DNA of 64,000 bases from Sutterella sp. (GCA_019418605.1 DYBN01000035.1:1-64000), one strand, 5' to 3'. Counted from the stretch's first letter, positions 52,279 through 61,538 are shown. Notes: generated by a model not told the origin, from the sequence alone. Numbers and translations: made by a program.

Positions 52279-52923
52279 ATGCACGACGAACTCAAGGCGG
52301 TTTTAGTCAACCGCCGCACCACCTACAAACTGCTTGCCCGGCTCTATCAGCTCGAAGTCGACGAAGAGACGCTCGCTCAGCTCAAGGGCATGCGCTTTCC
52401 CGAAGCGACTGAAGACGAAAGCCTCAACAAGGGCGGCGCGGGGCTCAACGACGCCGTCGCCAAGCTCACGCCCGAGGCGCTCGATGAGCTCGCAGCCGAC
52501 TACGCCCGCACGTTTTTGAGCGCAGGCGTTGCCGAGGGTCCGGCCGCCTACCCGATCGAGTCGGTCTACACAAGCCGCGAACACCTCATCATGCAGGGCG
52601 CCTTTGAAGAGGTCTCCCGCATTCTCGCCGCCCACGGGCTTGCCGAAGCGCACAAGGACCTCTATCCGGATCATCTCGGCGTCGAGCTCGAATTCATGAG
52701 CTGGCTCGCCGACAAGACGATCAAGGCGCTCGAAGAGAACAAAACCGATGAGGCCGAGCAAGCCTTGGACGAACAAACGTCCTTCCTGCAAAAGCACCTG
52801 CTTGGCTGGACGCCGAAGTTTTTCGACGACGAGCGCAGCGTGGCGCAGTCTGACTTTTACCGCTCGCTTGCGGACTTCACGCAGGCCTGGCTCAACGCCG
52901 ATGCGCGCTGGCTTGCCGCTTAA
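52279..52923 (+). CDS. TorD/DmsD-type molybdoenzyme chaperone
   Basis: A 214-residue all-helical cytoplasmic chaperone that binds the Tat signal of the catalytic subunit until the molybdenum cofactor is loaded. Family marks are LARLYQLEVDEETL at the start, AADYARTFLSAGVAEG-like, AYPIESVYTSREHLIMQ, DHLGVELEFMSWLADKT, and FLQKHLLGWTPKFFDD. The ATG at 52279 follows 222 bases of gap rich in AAAGAGAG repeats, and has only a weak AAGAAAG signal. Cotranscription with the two upstream genes is likely, and a strong terminator follows. Confidence 0.92.
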   Translation: MHDELKAVLVNRRTTYKLLARLYQLEVDEETLAQLKGMRFPEATEDESLNKGGAGLNDAVAKLTPEALDELAADYARTFLSAGVAEGPAAYPIESVYTSREHLIMQGAFEEVSRILAAHGLAEAHKDLYPDHLGVELEFMSWLADKTIKALEENKTDEAEQALDEQTSFLQKHLLGWTPKFFDDERSVAQSDFYRSLADFTQAWLNADARWLAA

Positions 52924-52951
52924 ATCACCTTCGGCACAAAGCCCCCTTCAC

Positions 52952-52980
52952 GGCCGCCCTGGGCGGCCTTTGGTTTTTTT
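52952..52980 (+). terminator. Terminator of molybdoenzyme operon
   Basis: GGCCGCC (52952-52958) pairs with GGCGGCC (52962-52968), followed by TTTGG and a T7 run. Confidence 0.85.
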
Positions 52981-53097
52981 AAAGCTTTTTCAAGGCCTTT
53001 TATGGCATTGGATTCAGCCATTTTGCGCGCATGCCGCTCTCAGCCGCGACGAAGGCAGCGCTTCTTTTAAAGCCCGTTTACAGGCTCTTGTCTGAAG

Positions 53098-54078
53098 TTA
53101 CTTCTCTTCGAACAAATCGCGGTTGATTTCGCGCGCCCGGGCGCAGAGGTCGGAGCTGCTTGTCATGCGGTCGTTGTCGCGCTTTGCCTGCACGCGGCTC
53201 CACCAGTTGGCAAAGCTGCTCACCTCCTTGTTGGCGATGTCGACGTCGTGGCGCGTGACGACGCACATGTTCCAAAAGGGACGCGTCCAGCCTTCGAGAA
53301 AGGGAACGAGCCGCCCCTCTGCGAGCTCCTGCAGAATGTGCCCGCCGTAGAGATCGACCGTGATGCCCCAGTGGTTGAGCACGAGCTTTTTGAGCATGAA
53401 CTGATCGTGCGTATAAAAGACGCTTCTCCACTGCAGCGTGGGCGAGGTGAGATTGTCCTTTTGCAGAAAGCGCGTGACGGGAAAGGAGCGCGTTTTCAAC
53501 AGAAGCCCCCGGTGATCCTTCAAGTCGCTTAGCTTTCCGGGCACGCCCCAGCGGCGCAGATACTCGGGCGTGGCCAAAGGAAAGGTCGTTGTCGTTGCAA
53601 TGGGGCGAATGCGAAATTCAGCCGGATCATCGGGAATGTGGTTGAGCATCGCCACATCGACGCGCCGCTCGCGCACGTCCTGCTCGGTTGCCTCGGGCTG
53701 AATCTCAAACTCGATGCCCGGGTGCTGATCGGCGTACTGCATGTAGTCAAAGCAGTAGAAGTCAAGCGACGCCTCAATCGGCGCCGCCACGCGAATGCGC
53801 GTCGTTTTGCGGATGCCAAAGCTCGGATCCTGCAGGTTCTGGAAGTCGCGCAGGATGGGCTCGAGCTCGGCAATGAGCCTGCGGCAGCGCGGCGTGGGCA
53901 AAAAGGGGCGCGTGCTTCGATCAAGCAGCTCGTAGCCGAGTTCTTCTTCAAGCCCAATGAGAAGGCGCGAGACTTTGGAGGCGTCAAGCCCCATGGCAAT
54001 GCCCGTCTGCGAGACCTTGCCCGTGCGCGCGGTAAGCAATAGCGCCTTCCAGGCCGTGAGATCGTCCTTGTAGCCCAT
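53098..54078 (-). CDS. LysR family transcriptional regulator
   Basis: A 326-residue regulator. The N-terminal winged helix reads AWKALLLTARTGKVSQTGIAMGLDASKVSRLLIGLEEELG-like with the usual FLPTPRC wing; the C-terminal effector domain starts RIRVAAPIEASLDFYCF and runs to the end with a short Arg/Glu-rich tail. GGGAGAG lies about 7 bases before the ATG. It is convergent with the molybdoenzyme operon, which is its most likely target; the effector is unknown. It also starts 15 bases after the helicase gene of the defence operon on the same strand, so read-through from there is possible. Confidence 0.92.
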   Translation of the reverse strand: MGYKDDLTAWKALLLTARTGKVSQTGIAMGLDASKVSRLLIGLEEELGYELLDRSTRPFLPTPRCRRLIAELEPILRDFQNLQDPSFGIRKTTRIRVAAPIEASLDFYCFDYMQYADQHPGIEFEIQPEATEQDVRERRVDVAMLNHIPDDPAEFRIRPIATTTTFPLATPEYLRRWGVPGKLSDLKDHRGLLLKTRSFPVTRFLQKDNLTSPTLQWRSVFYTHDQFMLKKLVLNHWGITVDLYGGHILQELAEGRLVPFLEGWTRPFWNMCVVTRHDVDIANKEVSSFANWWSRVQAKRDNDRMTSSSDLCARAREINRDLFEEK

Positions 54079-54093
54079 TTGTTTTTCTCTCCC

Positions 54094-56358
54094 TTACTGT
54101 TCTTTTTCTTTAACGGCCCCGGCATACTTCCTCGCCCAGGCCGAGACGCGCATCTTCATGCCCTCGATGTCGAGCACGCCGCAGGCAAAGCCCTTTCGGA
54201 CAAGTTCGCCCGGCACGAACTCGTCATACTTCTCAAAAACCGGCACCTCCCCCGGATAGACGAGCTCCATGGGGTCAAAGCCCCTTGCAAGCACCTCGCC
54301 CGCGACGCGGTAAAAGTCCTCTTCGGAGGCCTTCATCCGGAAGATCATGAAGTAGGGGCGCGCCGCATTGAGCCCCTTGATGCCAAGCCGCGGCGCGCAC
54401 AAAAGCTTGAGAAACCGCTCAAGCGCAAGAAAGGCATAGGTCCCTAGCCACGGAAAGAGCGCCCACATACCCTCTCCCAGGTGCACCAGCGGGCGGCGGC
54501 GCATGGCCGAGGCGGCAAACTTTGCCCGCGCATCGGCAAGTCTGCAGACGGCGTGCCGCATCAAATACGGATACGACTTGTCTTCGTTGAGTACGCCGTA
54601 CATGCGCTCGAGAATGCGCGTGTGAATGTCGCCCGGCACATCCCCGAAGTAGGCGGGCACGCGCCCCTTGACAAGCGAACAGTAGACTTCCCGCTTGAGC
54701 CTGTCGATCTCCTCGACCACCCAGACGCGCCCTGCAATGGCGATTTTGTCGCCCACGGGAGGCGGGCGCACGATCGTCCCCAACTCCTCGGAGCCTGCGC
54801 GGACCGCATACTCTTCGTTTTCCTGAAAGACGGCGTAGAACTTGTAGCTGTTGACGATGCGCTCGCCTGCCAAGCCCACGATGAGCCCGCCGTTTTCCGT
54901 GCGGCTGATGTGGTCGATGCTGATGAGGTGCCGCAAAAGCGCTCTGTAGTCGTCCTGCGTGATGCGCTCAAAACAAAAAAGCGTCAGCACGCGGCTGGCA
55001 AGTTCTGCGGCCGTCATCTCGCCGCAGGAGGCGAGCGTGCTCATCGTCTGATGGTAGAGCAGGCTGTAGGGAAGCCGTCCCATGCGCGGGGGTTCGACAA
55101 AGCGCTCTTCAAGATAAAGCTGCACGAGCGCAATGCCCTGCAGCAGCCGCCAGGGAATGAATTCGGGGAACATGGCGCGCGGCTCGGGGTGATCTTCGCG
55201 CATCACAAACCACATTTCGGCCGGCGCTCCGCGGCGCCCGGTGCGCCCGAGGCGCTGCAAAAAGCCCGAGACCGTAAAGGGAGCGTCGATTTGAAACGCT
55301 CGCTCAAGCCTCCCAATGTCGATGCCAAGCTCAAGCGTGGCAGTGGCGCACACGCTTGCGGTGCTCTCGTCGTCCTTCATCACGTCTTCGGCCCCTTCGC
55401 GGTAGGAAGCCGAAAGGTTGCCGTGATGAATGAGAAAGCGGTCGGGCTCGCGGCGCACTTCGCAGTACTGCCGCAACATCTGGCAGACGGCCTCGCACTC
55501 TTCGCGCGAATTCGTAAAGACAAGGCACTTTCTGCCCCTTGTGTGCTCAAAGATGTAGCCCACGCCCGGATCGGCAAGTGCGGGCGCCTTGTCGGTCTCG
55601 GGCACCTCTTCGACTTCAGCAGCGGCGCACTCGGCTCTTCCCTCGTCGGCCTGCGGGTCGGTGTTAAAGAAGTGCTCCATCGAAAGACGCCAGACTTCCT
55701 TTGCGCCCTCAAAGCGCGGAATGACCGTGGTTCTGCCGCTGCCCGCCGCAAGAAAGCGTGCGGCCTGCTCGGGATTCCCGATGGTGGCCGAAAGCCCGAT
55801 GCGCCTCGGCCGGCAGCCCGCAAGCCTGCACATGCGCTCAATAAGGCAGAAGGTCTGCAGGCCGCGGTCGCCGCGAAGAAGCGAGTGAATCTCATCGATC
55901 ACCACAAAGCGAAGGTCGCCAAAAAGAGAGGCAATCTCCATGTGCCGGGTGAGCATCAGGGCTTCCAGCGACTCGGGCGTGATCTGCAGGATGCCCGAGG
56001 GCTTTTTCAGCAGCCTGCGCTTTTGCGACTGCGGCGCGTCGCCGTGCCAGCGCGTCACGGCAATGCCCGCTTCTTCGCACAGGGCGCTCAAGCGCTCGAA
56101 CTGATCGTTGATCAGCGCCTTTAAGGGCGAGATGTAGAGCACGCCCACGCTTGCGGGCGGATTTTCCTCGTTGAGCGTCAGAATGGGAAAGAAGGCCGCT
56201 TCCGTCTTGCCCGAAGCGGTCGAAGCCGTGATGAGCACGTTGTCCTCGGTGCCGAAGATGGCCTGCGCCGCGGCGTTTTGCACGCCGCGCAGCACCTTCC
56301 AGCCCGAGCGGTAGATGTAGTCCTGAATAAAGGGCGCGTAGCGGTCAAAGGCATTCAT
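54094..56358 (-). CDS. sngC: DEAD/DEAH-box helicase, Shango SngC-like
   Basis: A 754-residue superfamily 2 helicase. Motif I (STASGKTEAAFFP) is near residue 48, Ia in YISPLKALINDQ, DEVH-type motif II in VVIDEIHSLLRGDR, motif III LSATIG, and motif VI QRLGRTGRRG in the second RecA domain; the last 250 residues are a family-specific accessory region with a winged-helix-like part. It resembles Lhr-type and BREX/DISARM-associated helicases, and by gene neighbours matches the helicase of Shango. The ATG overlaps the ATPase stop by 4 bases (ATGA). It likely unwinds or translocates on foreign DNA as the effector of the system. Confidence 0.8.
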   Translation of the reverse strand: MNAFDRYAPFIQDYIYRSGWKVLRGVQNAAAQAIFGTEDNVLITASTASGKTEAAFFPILTLNEENPPASVGVLYISPLKALINDQFERLSALCEEAGIAVTRWHGDAPQSQKRRLLKKPSGILQITPESLEALMLTRHMEIASLFGDLRFVVIDEIHSLLRGDRGLQTFCLIERMCRLAGCRPRRIGLSATIGNPEQAARFLAAGSGRTTVIPRFEGAKEVWRLSMEHFFNTDPQADEGRAECAAAEVEEVPETDKAPALADPGVGYIFEHTRGRKCLVFTNSREECEAVCQMLRQYCEVRREPDRFLIHHGNLSASYREGAEDVMKDDESTASVCATATLELGIDIGRLERAFQIDAPFTVSGFLQRLGRTGRRGAPAEMWFVMREDHPEPRAMFPEFIPWRLLQGIALVQLYLEERFVEPPRMGRLPYSLLYHQTMSTLASCGEMTAAELASRVLTLFCFERITQDDYRALLRHLISIDHISRTENGGLIVGLAGERIVNSYKFYAVFQENEEYAVRAGSEELGTIVRPPPVGDKIAIAGRVWVVEEIDRLKREVYCSLVKGRVPAYFGDVPGDIHTRILERMYGVLNEDKSYPYLMRHAVCRLADARAKFAASAMRRRPLVHLGEGMWALFPWLGTYAFLALERFLKLLCAPRLGIKGLNAARPYFMIFRMKASEEDFYRVAGEVLARGFDPMELVYPGEVPVFEKYDEFVPGELVRKGFACGVLDIEGMKMRVSAWARKYAGAVKEKEQ

Positions 56359-57686
56359 ACCGAGAACTCGGCAAACTGCGGCGTGCTTTGATCGGACACC
56401 GCATCGGGCTTGGCAAAGGCAAAGTCCTCGGAGTTGAGAACCTCGTCAAAGGCAAGCGACGGATTTTGCCAAAGGATGTCGAGCAATTCGATGAAGTCTC
56501 GAATCACCTCGCGGGGCGTGATGTGGGCGTCGGCCCCGATGCGGGAGAATTCAACGCGAACAAACGAACTTAGCTCCTGCGTGCCGAGAGTCCTCGGGCC
56601 GCCGTGCAAATCCGCATGCATGCCGGCGAGCTTTTCGCAGAGCACGAGCATCTCTTCGGGCGTCAGGGGCTCAAGCCGAATGACGGGCGCGAGCATGTCG
56701 CGCATGCCCGGGCGCGAGAACTTTCCTTCGGCAAGGCGCGAGCGCAGCGCCTCGTAGCTGAAGATGCCCCTGCGCCTGTCTTCCAGGGCCTCGGGCGTGG
56801 CGCTCATGATGATGCCGAGGTAGCGCGCCTTTCCCTGCAGGGCATCGTTGTACATCGCAAGAATCTTCTCGTAGTTGTTCTGGCGGCTTAACTCACGGGG
56901 AATCTTGAAGATGTTGACGAGCTCGTCGATCATGATCATCATGCCCGCGTAGCCCGCCATTCTGAAGAACACGGCAAAAAGCTTCAGATAGTCGTACCAG
57001 TTGTCGTCGCTGATGATGATGTTGACGCCGAGCTCGGCTCTGGCCTCGCGCTTGTAGACATACTCGCCCCGAAACCAGCGCAGAACCCTTGCCTTCTTCT
57101 CGTCGTCGCCCTCGATATAGGCGTTGTAGTAGGCTGCAAGAAGCCGCGCAAACTCAAAGCCGTGCACAAGCTCGTTCATGGCGGCCGTGACGGCGTGAAT
57201 TTTTTGCTCAACCGCCTTGGAGAGAGCCGGATCGCCCGGAACAAGGCCGCTTTCTTCCACGCAGGCGTTTTGCACCGAGTTAATCCACCGATCAAGCACC
57301 AAAGCAAGCGCCCCGCCCTCGGGCTTGGTTTTAGTCGAAAGATTTGCGATGAGCTCGCGGTAGGTCGCAAGCCCCTGCCCGTTTGTTCCCTGCAGCCGCC
57401 GCTCGGGCGAGAGGTCCGCGTCGAGCACGATGAATCCGCGGTCCATGACGTAGTTGCGGATTGTTTGCAGCAAAAAGCTCTTGCCCGAACCGTAGCGCCC
57501 CACCACGAAGCGAAACGAGGCGCCGCCCTCGCTGATGATGTCCACGTCGTTGAGAAGCGCCTCGATTTCCAGCCTTCGGCCCACCGCAATGTAGGGCAGG
57601 CCGATGCGCGGCACCACGCCCCCTTTGAGCGAATTGAGAACAACCTGCGCAATGCGCCGGGGAACCTTTCGCGTTTGCTCTTGCAT
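56355..57686 (-). CDS. sngB: P-loop ATPase (DUF2791/BREX-type), Shango SngB-like
   Basis: A 443-residue ATPase. Walker A is GRYGSGKSFLLQTI at residues 63-76, Walker B is MMIMIDELVNIF near residue 250, and DADLSPERRLQGTNGQGL follows the P-loop domain. The overall sequence matches the DUF2791 (BREX system ATP-binding domain) family. It starts 9 bases after the TerB-N gene and overlaps the helicase gene by 4 bases, so all three are one transcript with coupled translation. The order TerB protein, ATPase, helicase is that reported for Shango. Confidence 0.8.
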   Translation of the reverse strand: MQEQTRKVPRRIAQVVLNSLKGGVVPRIGLPYIAVGRRLEIEALLNDVDIISEGGASFRFVVGRYGSGKSFLLQTIRNYVMDRGFIVLDADLSPERRLQGTNGQGLATYRELIANLSTKTKPEGGALALVLDRWINSVQNACVEESGLVPGDPALSKAVEQKIHAVTAAMNELVHGFEFARLLAAYYNAYIEGDDEKKARVLRWFRGEYVYKREARAELGVNIIISDDNWYDYLKLFAVFFRMAGYAGMMIMIDELVNIFKIPRELSRQNNYEKILAMYNDALQGKARYLGIIMSATPEALEDRRRGIFSYEALRSRLAEGKFSRPGMRDMLAPVIRLEPLTPEEMLVLCEKLAGMHADLHGGPRTLGTQELSSFVRVEFSRIGADAHITPREVIRDFIELLDILWQNPSLAFDEVLNSEDFAFAKPDAVSDQSTPQFAEFSV

Positions 57687-57695
57687 CTTGGTGTG

Positions 57696-59750
57696 TCAGT
57701 CGTTTGATAGATAGCGCCGAATATCTTCTCGGTAGTCTTCGACGAGCGCGAGGTGCGCGCCGTCGCAGTCAACGACATTGTCGCCGACCTCCTCAAAGAG
57801 GGCCTCGTTGATTGTATCGGCTGCGACCGAAGGCAACAGATGCCGGAGGGAAAAAAGCGCGTCGGGCGCTTCGCCCCTCAAAAGCATGACGAGCACCTCG
57901 CGCACGAGCGCCTGCCGATCGCCCGCAAGAGGCGCTGACGCCCCCGCAGCACTGCCGTTTGCCATGTCCCCGCCCTTCGACTCTTTCAAAATCGACCCTG
58001 AAGCGGACTTGCTGCCGGCGTCTTCAATCGCAGCCCTCGCCCCGCCGCCTCCTTCGTCAAAAAGCGGCTCGCGGGCAGCGAGACCGTCCTGAGAGGAAGA
58101 AAAGGCGCCGTTGTCTTCCAAATCGGCCTGGGTGAGGAGCTTTTCGCGCGTCACATCGGCATCCTCGCGGATGCGAGAGAGTTTGGAGAGCTCAATTTCA
58201 ACCTTGGGCCGCTGCGCTTCCTTGCGCGCCTTGGCATCAGCTGCAATGGCGGCCTCGACAAAGGGCGTTGCCCACATCTCTTCCTCGCGCGGAGCAAGTT
58301 GCGGCCCGACATTAAGGTAGAGGCGAATCAAGCGGCTTGCCTCGCGCAGAAACTGCCGGAAGGCCCTCTTGTTGAGGCGATCCTCAAAATACGCGATCAC
58401 GCGCCACTGACCGTTGACGCACTCATAGCGGCGCATGTCGTTGAGAACAACAACCGCGTCAGGGTGCTTTTGAGGCCAAAACACGGCGTTGGCAAGAGGC
58501 CTCCACAGCCTCGTGCTGCGCCTGCCGAAAACTCTTTCAAAAATTCTCGGTCCATTCCCGCGGGCGGTCTCAAAGCCCTCGTGCCAGGCGCGGGAAAAAA
58601 GCACCACAGCCCTTTCCCGGTCCTTGCAAAACGTGCGGCCGGATGCAAAGCGACTCCCCGCCAAAGCCGCAATGGCCGCAAACAGTTCGGCGTCGGTGAC
58701 GACGTGGCGCAGCGAGAGCACCTGCGCGGACGCATCAAACCTCTCCTGAGAAGGCGGCGCAAACTCCCTGATTCTCTCCGGCGGCAATCCGCCCATGACG
58801 GCAAGCTCAAACATCCACCGGCGAAGGTTCAACTCCATCCGCGAGTCAGCCAAGCCCTTGCGTACATAGCAGTCGTCGAACGCCTTGAGCTTTTCAACGC
58901 GCTCGTTAAAGCTCTCCGCCCCGATGCCGTTGATGAGCTCGTAGACGTATAGATAGGCTAGCGACAAGGGCGCGCGCTCCCAAATGCCGCGCCGGATGCG
59001 CGTGCGCCAGCCGAAGTACCCCTTGAGCTGCTCGTCGTCGAGCTTGTGATAGGTCGGAAAGTACACCTGCACGTTTTCCGGCGTGGGGGCCTCGTCTTCG
59101 TAGTCGGCCATAAAAGCCGCCTGCACAACGAAGTTGTGCGCGTCGTGCTCGGCATCGCTTCGCGCATACTGATAGAGCCTTCTCATGGCGCGGATCTTTT
59201 CAAGGCCTGCGTCGGCAGCGCGCCGCCTTGCCCGGAGCCCGTCGGCGTCCGGCCCGACGCCCTGCGAGGGCGGCGCATCCTGCGGAATCGGAGTGTCCGA
59301 ATAGACGATGCTCTGATGCGCATGATCGGCGTGCGGCAGCTCCTGCGTTTTCCCCTGGCCTGCGGCTACTTCTGAAAAAGACGGCGCATCGAGCACAATC
59401 GTGCAGCCTGATGCGGGCACCTCGGCGGCGGCCTTGTCAAAGAGCTTGAAGACTAGAGAGCTCGGCGTCTCTTCCGTGAGCCGCACGCCGACCCAGAGGC
59501 TGCCGTGCATGCAATAGCCGGGACCGAAGCCGGGAGCGTCGATTGCCTCGAGCAGCTCCTCGCCCGCCTTGATGTCGCAGAGCTCCTCGATGCTCCCCGT
59601 CTGCTCGTTGCGGCGGCTCACAAAAAGCGCAATCCACTCGCCGTTGACCGGGTTGCTGATGACGGACCAGCCGGGCAGACACCCCCACTTGTACTCCGGC
59701 TTCAAGCCGTACTTTTGCAGTGCATAGTCTGCAAGGTCTGATAGCTGCAA
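57696..59750 (-). CDS. sngA: TerB-N domain protein, Shango SngA-like
   Basis: A 684-residue protein. Residues 1-125 look like a small MmcQ/YjbR-type domain (GEWIALFVSRRNEQTG, CDIKAGEE). After an Ala/Asp-rich linker, a TerB-N domain spans about 190-390, with the hallmark VYFPTYHKLDDEQLKGYFGW and LSLAYLYVYELINGIG. The C-terminal part has a TerB-C-like helical region with low-complexity Ser/Gly/Ala linkers. The start is TTG at 59750 with AAGGAG about 8 bases upstream. First gene of the three-gene defence-type operon. TerB-family proteins are thought to sense stress or metals; in Shango the TerB protein is the presumed sensor. Confidence 0.78.
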   Translation of the reverse strand: MQLSDLADYALQKYGLKPEYKWGCLPGWSVISNPVNGEWIALFVSRRNEQTGSIEELCDIKAGEELLEAIDAPGFGPGYCMHGSLWVGVRLTEETPSSLVFKLFDKAAAEVPASGCTIVLDAPSFSEVAAGQGKTQELPHADHAHQSIVYSDTPIPQDAPPSQGVGPDADGLRARRRAADAGLEKIRAMRRLYQYARSDAEHDAHNFVVQAAFMADYEDEAPTPENVQVYFPTYHKLDDEQLKGYFGWRTRIRRGIWERAPLSLAYLYVYELINGIGAESFNERVEKLKAFDDCYVRKGLADSRMELNLRRWMFELAVMGGLPPERIREFAPPSQERFDASAQVLSLRHVVTDAELFAAIAALAGSRFASGRTFCKDRERAVVLFSRAWHEGFETARGNGPRIFERVFGRRSTRLWRPLANAVFWPQKHPDAVVVLNDMRRYECVNGQWRVIAYFEDRLNKRAFRQFLREASRLIRLYLNVGPQLAPREEEMWATPFVEAAIAADAKARKEAQRPKVEIELSKLSRIREDADVTREKLLTQADLEDNGAFSSSQDGLAAREPLFDEGGGGARAAIEDAGSKSASGSILKESKGGDMANGSAAGASAPLAGDRQALVREVLVMLLRGEAPDALFSLRHLLPSVAADTINEALFEEVGDNVVDCDGAHLALVEDYREDIRRYLSND

Positions 59751-60107
59751 TCCCGCCTCTCCTTGAAAAAGGTTTCCCCCGGTCGAAAACTCACGCCAAG
59801 CGAATTATCCCGCGGGCCGCGCCGCACCGCGTGCGAAAAGAGAAATTGGCGGCGCTGCCGGCGCCCTTTGACCGACTGGCCCCCTCTCGTGCGTCAACGC
59901 GCGGCGCGCCGACTCCCTCGCCCTGCGATTGCGTTGAATTTGCACAAAAAAATCAAACCTTTGCGACGAATGTGACGCTTGCCCAAAGCCAAATGATCAT
60001 AAGCTCAAAAAGCGAAGCCGCCCCTCATGAACAAGCGGCTTTTCAAAATGAAACGCCTGCTCCCCGCTCAAGGCTTTTGACTTCATTCGGACACAATGGG
60101 AGGTTTC
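59751..60107. other. Divergent region between sngA-like gene and SUMF1-flavodoxin gene
   Basis: A 357-base gap. It holds a hairpin (AAGCCGC 60015-60021 with GCGGCTT 60035-60041, followed by TTC) inside the presumed leader of the plus-strand gene, which could act as an attenuator. A TTGACT at 60077 has no well-spaced -10 element. No gene is seen. Confidence 0.45.
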
Positions 60108-61538
60108 ATGCACGCGATCACGGCACTCGAACATCTTTGCGGCAAAAGGCTCGCAGCGGCGTGCGCCGCTCTTTCTCTGAGCCTGGCGCCGGGCTGGGCG
60201 GCCCCGGCGCAGGCCGCGGCCCCCGAAGACGGCTTCATCCGCCTGGAAGGCGGCACGGTGACGATCGGCAGCCCCGACAACGAGAGGCAGCGCGAAGCCG
60301 ATGAAGTTCGCCATCAGGTGACGCTCGCTCCCTTTTGGGTTGATCCTTATGAAGTGACGCAGGCCGACTACAAAGCCGTCATGGGAAAAAATCCGAGCGG
60401 CTTTGTTGGCGAAAAGCTTCCGGTGGAGAGCGTCTCCTGGCTTGATGCCGTGCGCTACTGCAACGCCTTGAGCGTAAAGCGCGGACTCACGCCCGTCTAC
60501 ACGATCGAGGGCGAGGCCGTCACCTGGAATCGCTCTGCCGACGGCTACCGGCTTCTGACCGAAGCCGAGTGGGAATACGCCGCCCGAGCCGGCACCGACA
60601 CAATCTTTAACGTCGGCAATCAGGTCCACAGCGACAAAATCAACTTTCAGGGCAGCTACCCCTACCTCATTGAAGAAAACTACGTCGTCGAGCGCGACCC
60701 GAGCGTGCGAACAAGCCGCAACCGCGGCCGCACCATTGCCGTGGGCAGCCTCGCGCCCAATGCCTTCGGGCTCTACGACATGCACGGCAACGTCTCCGAG
60801 TGGGTGTTTGACTACTACGGTCCCTATCAGACGCAAAACGCACAAAACCCCGCCGGGCCGAGTGAAGGAAGTCTGCGCGTCAACCGCGGCGGCGCCTTCA
60901 ACGATTTCGGCAAGCATTTAAGAAGCGCCTGCCGCTCGGCCTTGAATCCAATTGAAACCGACCACAATCTCGGCTTTCGCATTGCAAGAAACGACGCCCC
61001 CATTGCCGAGACAGTCAAGACAAGCGCCCCGAAGCGCATTGCCATGCCGGCCAATCCCCGCATTCTTGTGGCCTACTACTCCTACTCGGGAAACACGCGC
61101 GATGCTGCGCACCTCATCGCCAAAAAGCTGGGCACGAAGCTTTTTGCCGTGACCATGAAGGAGCCCTACTGGGGCGAAATCTACGAGGTCACGCAAATCG
61201 ACATGAACGCCGGCACGCGGCCGCCTCTGACGGGAAAAATCGAAGAGCTCGAAGACTACGACGTGATTTTGCTGGGATACCCGACCTGGTGGGCAACCGT
61301 GCCGCCCCCCATGCTGACGCTGCTTGAGTCGCAGGACTTTGCCGGAAAAATCATCATCCCCTTTAGCAGCCACGGCGGGACCGAATTCGGCGACAGCCTT
61401 TCGGATCTGGCCAAAACGGTGCCGGATGCGTACGTCGGCATCGGCCTTGAGTTCTACTACTCGGGCGGCCGCAGGCTTCAAGAGCGCATTGATGCCTGGC
61501 TCAAGGAAAACGGCATCAGGCTTGATGCCCGCAGATAA
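60108..61538 (+). CDS. Exported SUMF1 (FGE-sulfatase) - flavodoxin fusion, copy 1
   Basis: A 476-residue exported fusion. A Sec-like signal peptide (ending APAQAAAP near residue 38) precedes a SUMF1/formylglycine-generating-enzyme-like domain at about 42-295 (GGTVTIGSPDNERQREADE, YEVTQADYKAVMG, YRLLTEAEWEYAARAG, GLYDMHGNVSEWVFD, NLGFRIAR). A flavodoxin-4 domain at about 318-470 has the FMN phosphate loop SYSGNTRDA and YPTWWATVPPP. The Cys pair of true FGE is absent (RSACRSALNP has one Cys), so sulfatase activation is unlikely. The ATG at 60108 is chosen because GGGAGG lies 5 bases upstream. A tandem paralogue follows. Confidence 0.85.
   Translation: MHAITALEHLCGKRLAAACAALSLSLAPGWAAPAQAAAPEDGFIRLEGGTVTIGSPDNERQREADEVRHQVTLAPFWVDPYEVTQADYKAVMGKNPSGFVGEKLPVESVSWLDAVRYCNALSVKRGLTPVYTIEGEAVTWNRSADGYRLLTEAEWEYAARAGTDTIFNVGNQVHSDKINFQGSYPYLIEENYVVERDPSVRTSRNRGRTIAVGSLAPNAFGLYDMHGNVSEWVFDYYGPYQTQNAQNPAGPSEGSLRVNRGGAFNDFGKHLRSACRSALNPIETDHNLGFRIARNDAPIAETVKTSAPKRIAMPANPRILVAYYSYSGNTRDAAHLIAKKLGTKLFAVTMKEPYWGEIYEVTQIDMNAGTRPPLTGKIEELEDYDVILLGYPTWWATVPPPMLTLLESQDFAGKIIIPFSSHGGTEFGDSLSDLAKTVPDAYVGIGLEFYYSGGRRLQERIDAWLKENGIRLDARR

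Noticed and set aside
54094..59750. BREX or DISARM system
   Set aside because: The ATPase resembles a BREX-type domain, but no methyltransferase, PglZ phosphatase or other required gene is present; the TerB-ATPase-helicase trio fits Shango better.
60108..61538. Sulfatase-maturating formylglycine-generating enzyme
   Set aside because: The SUMF1 fold is present but the catalytic cysteine pair is missing and no sulfatase gene is nearby.
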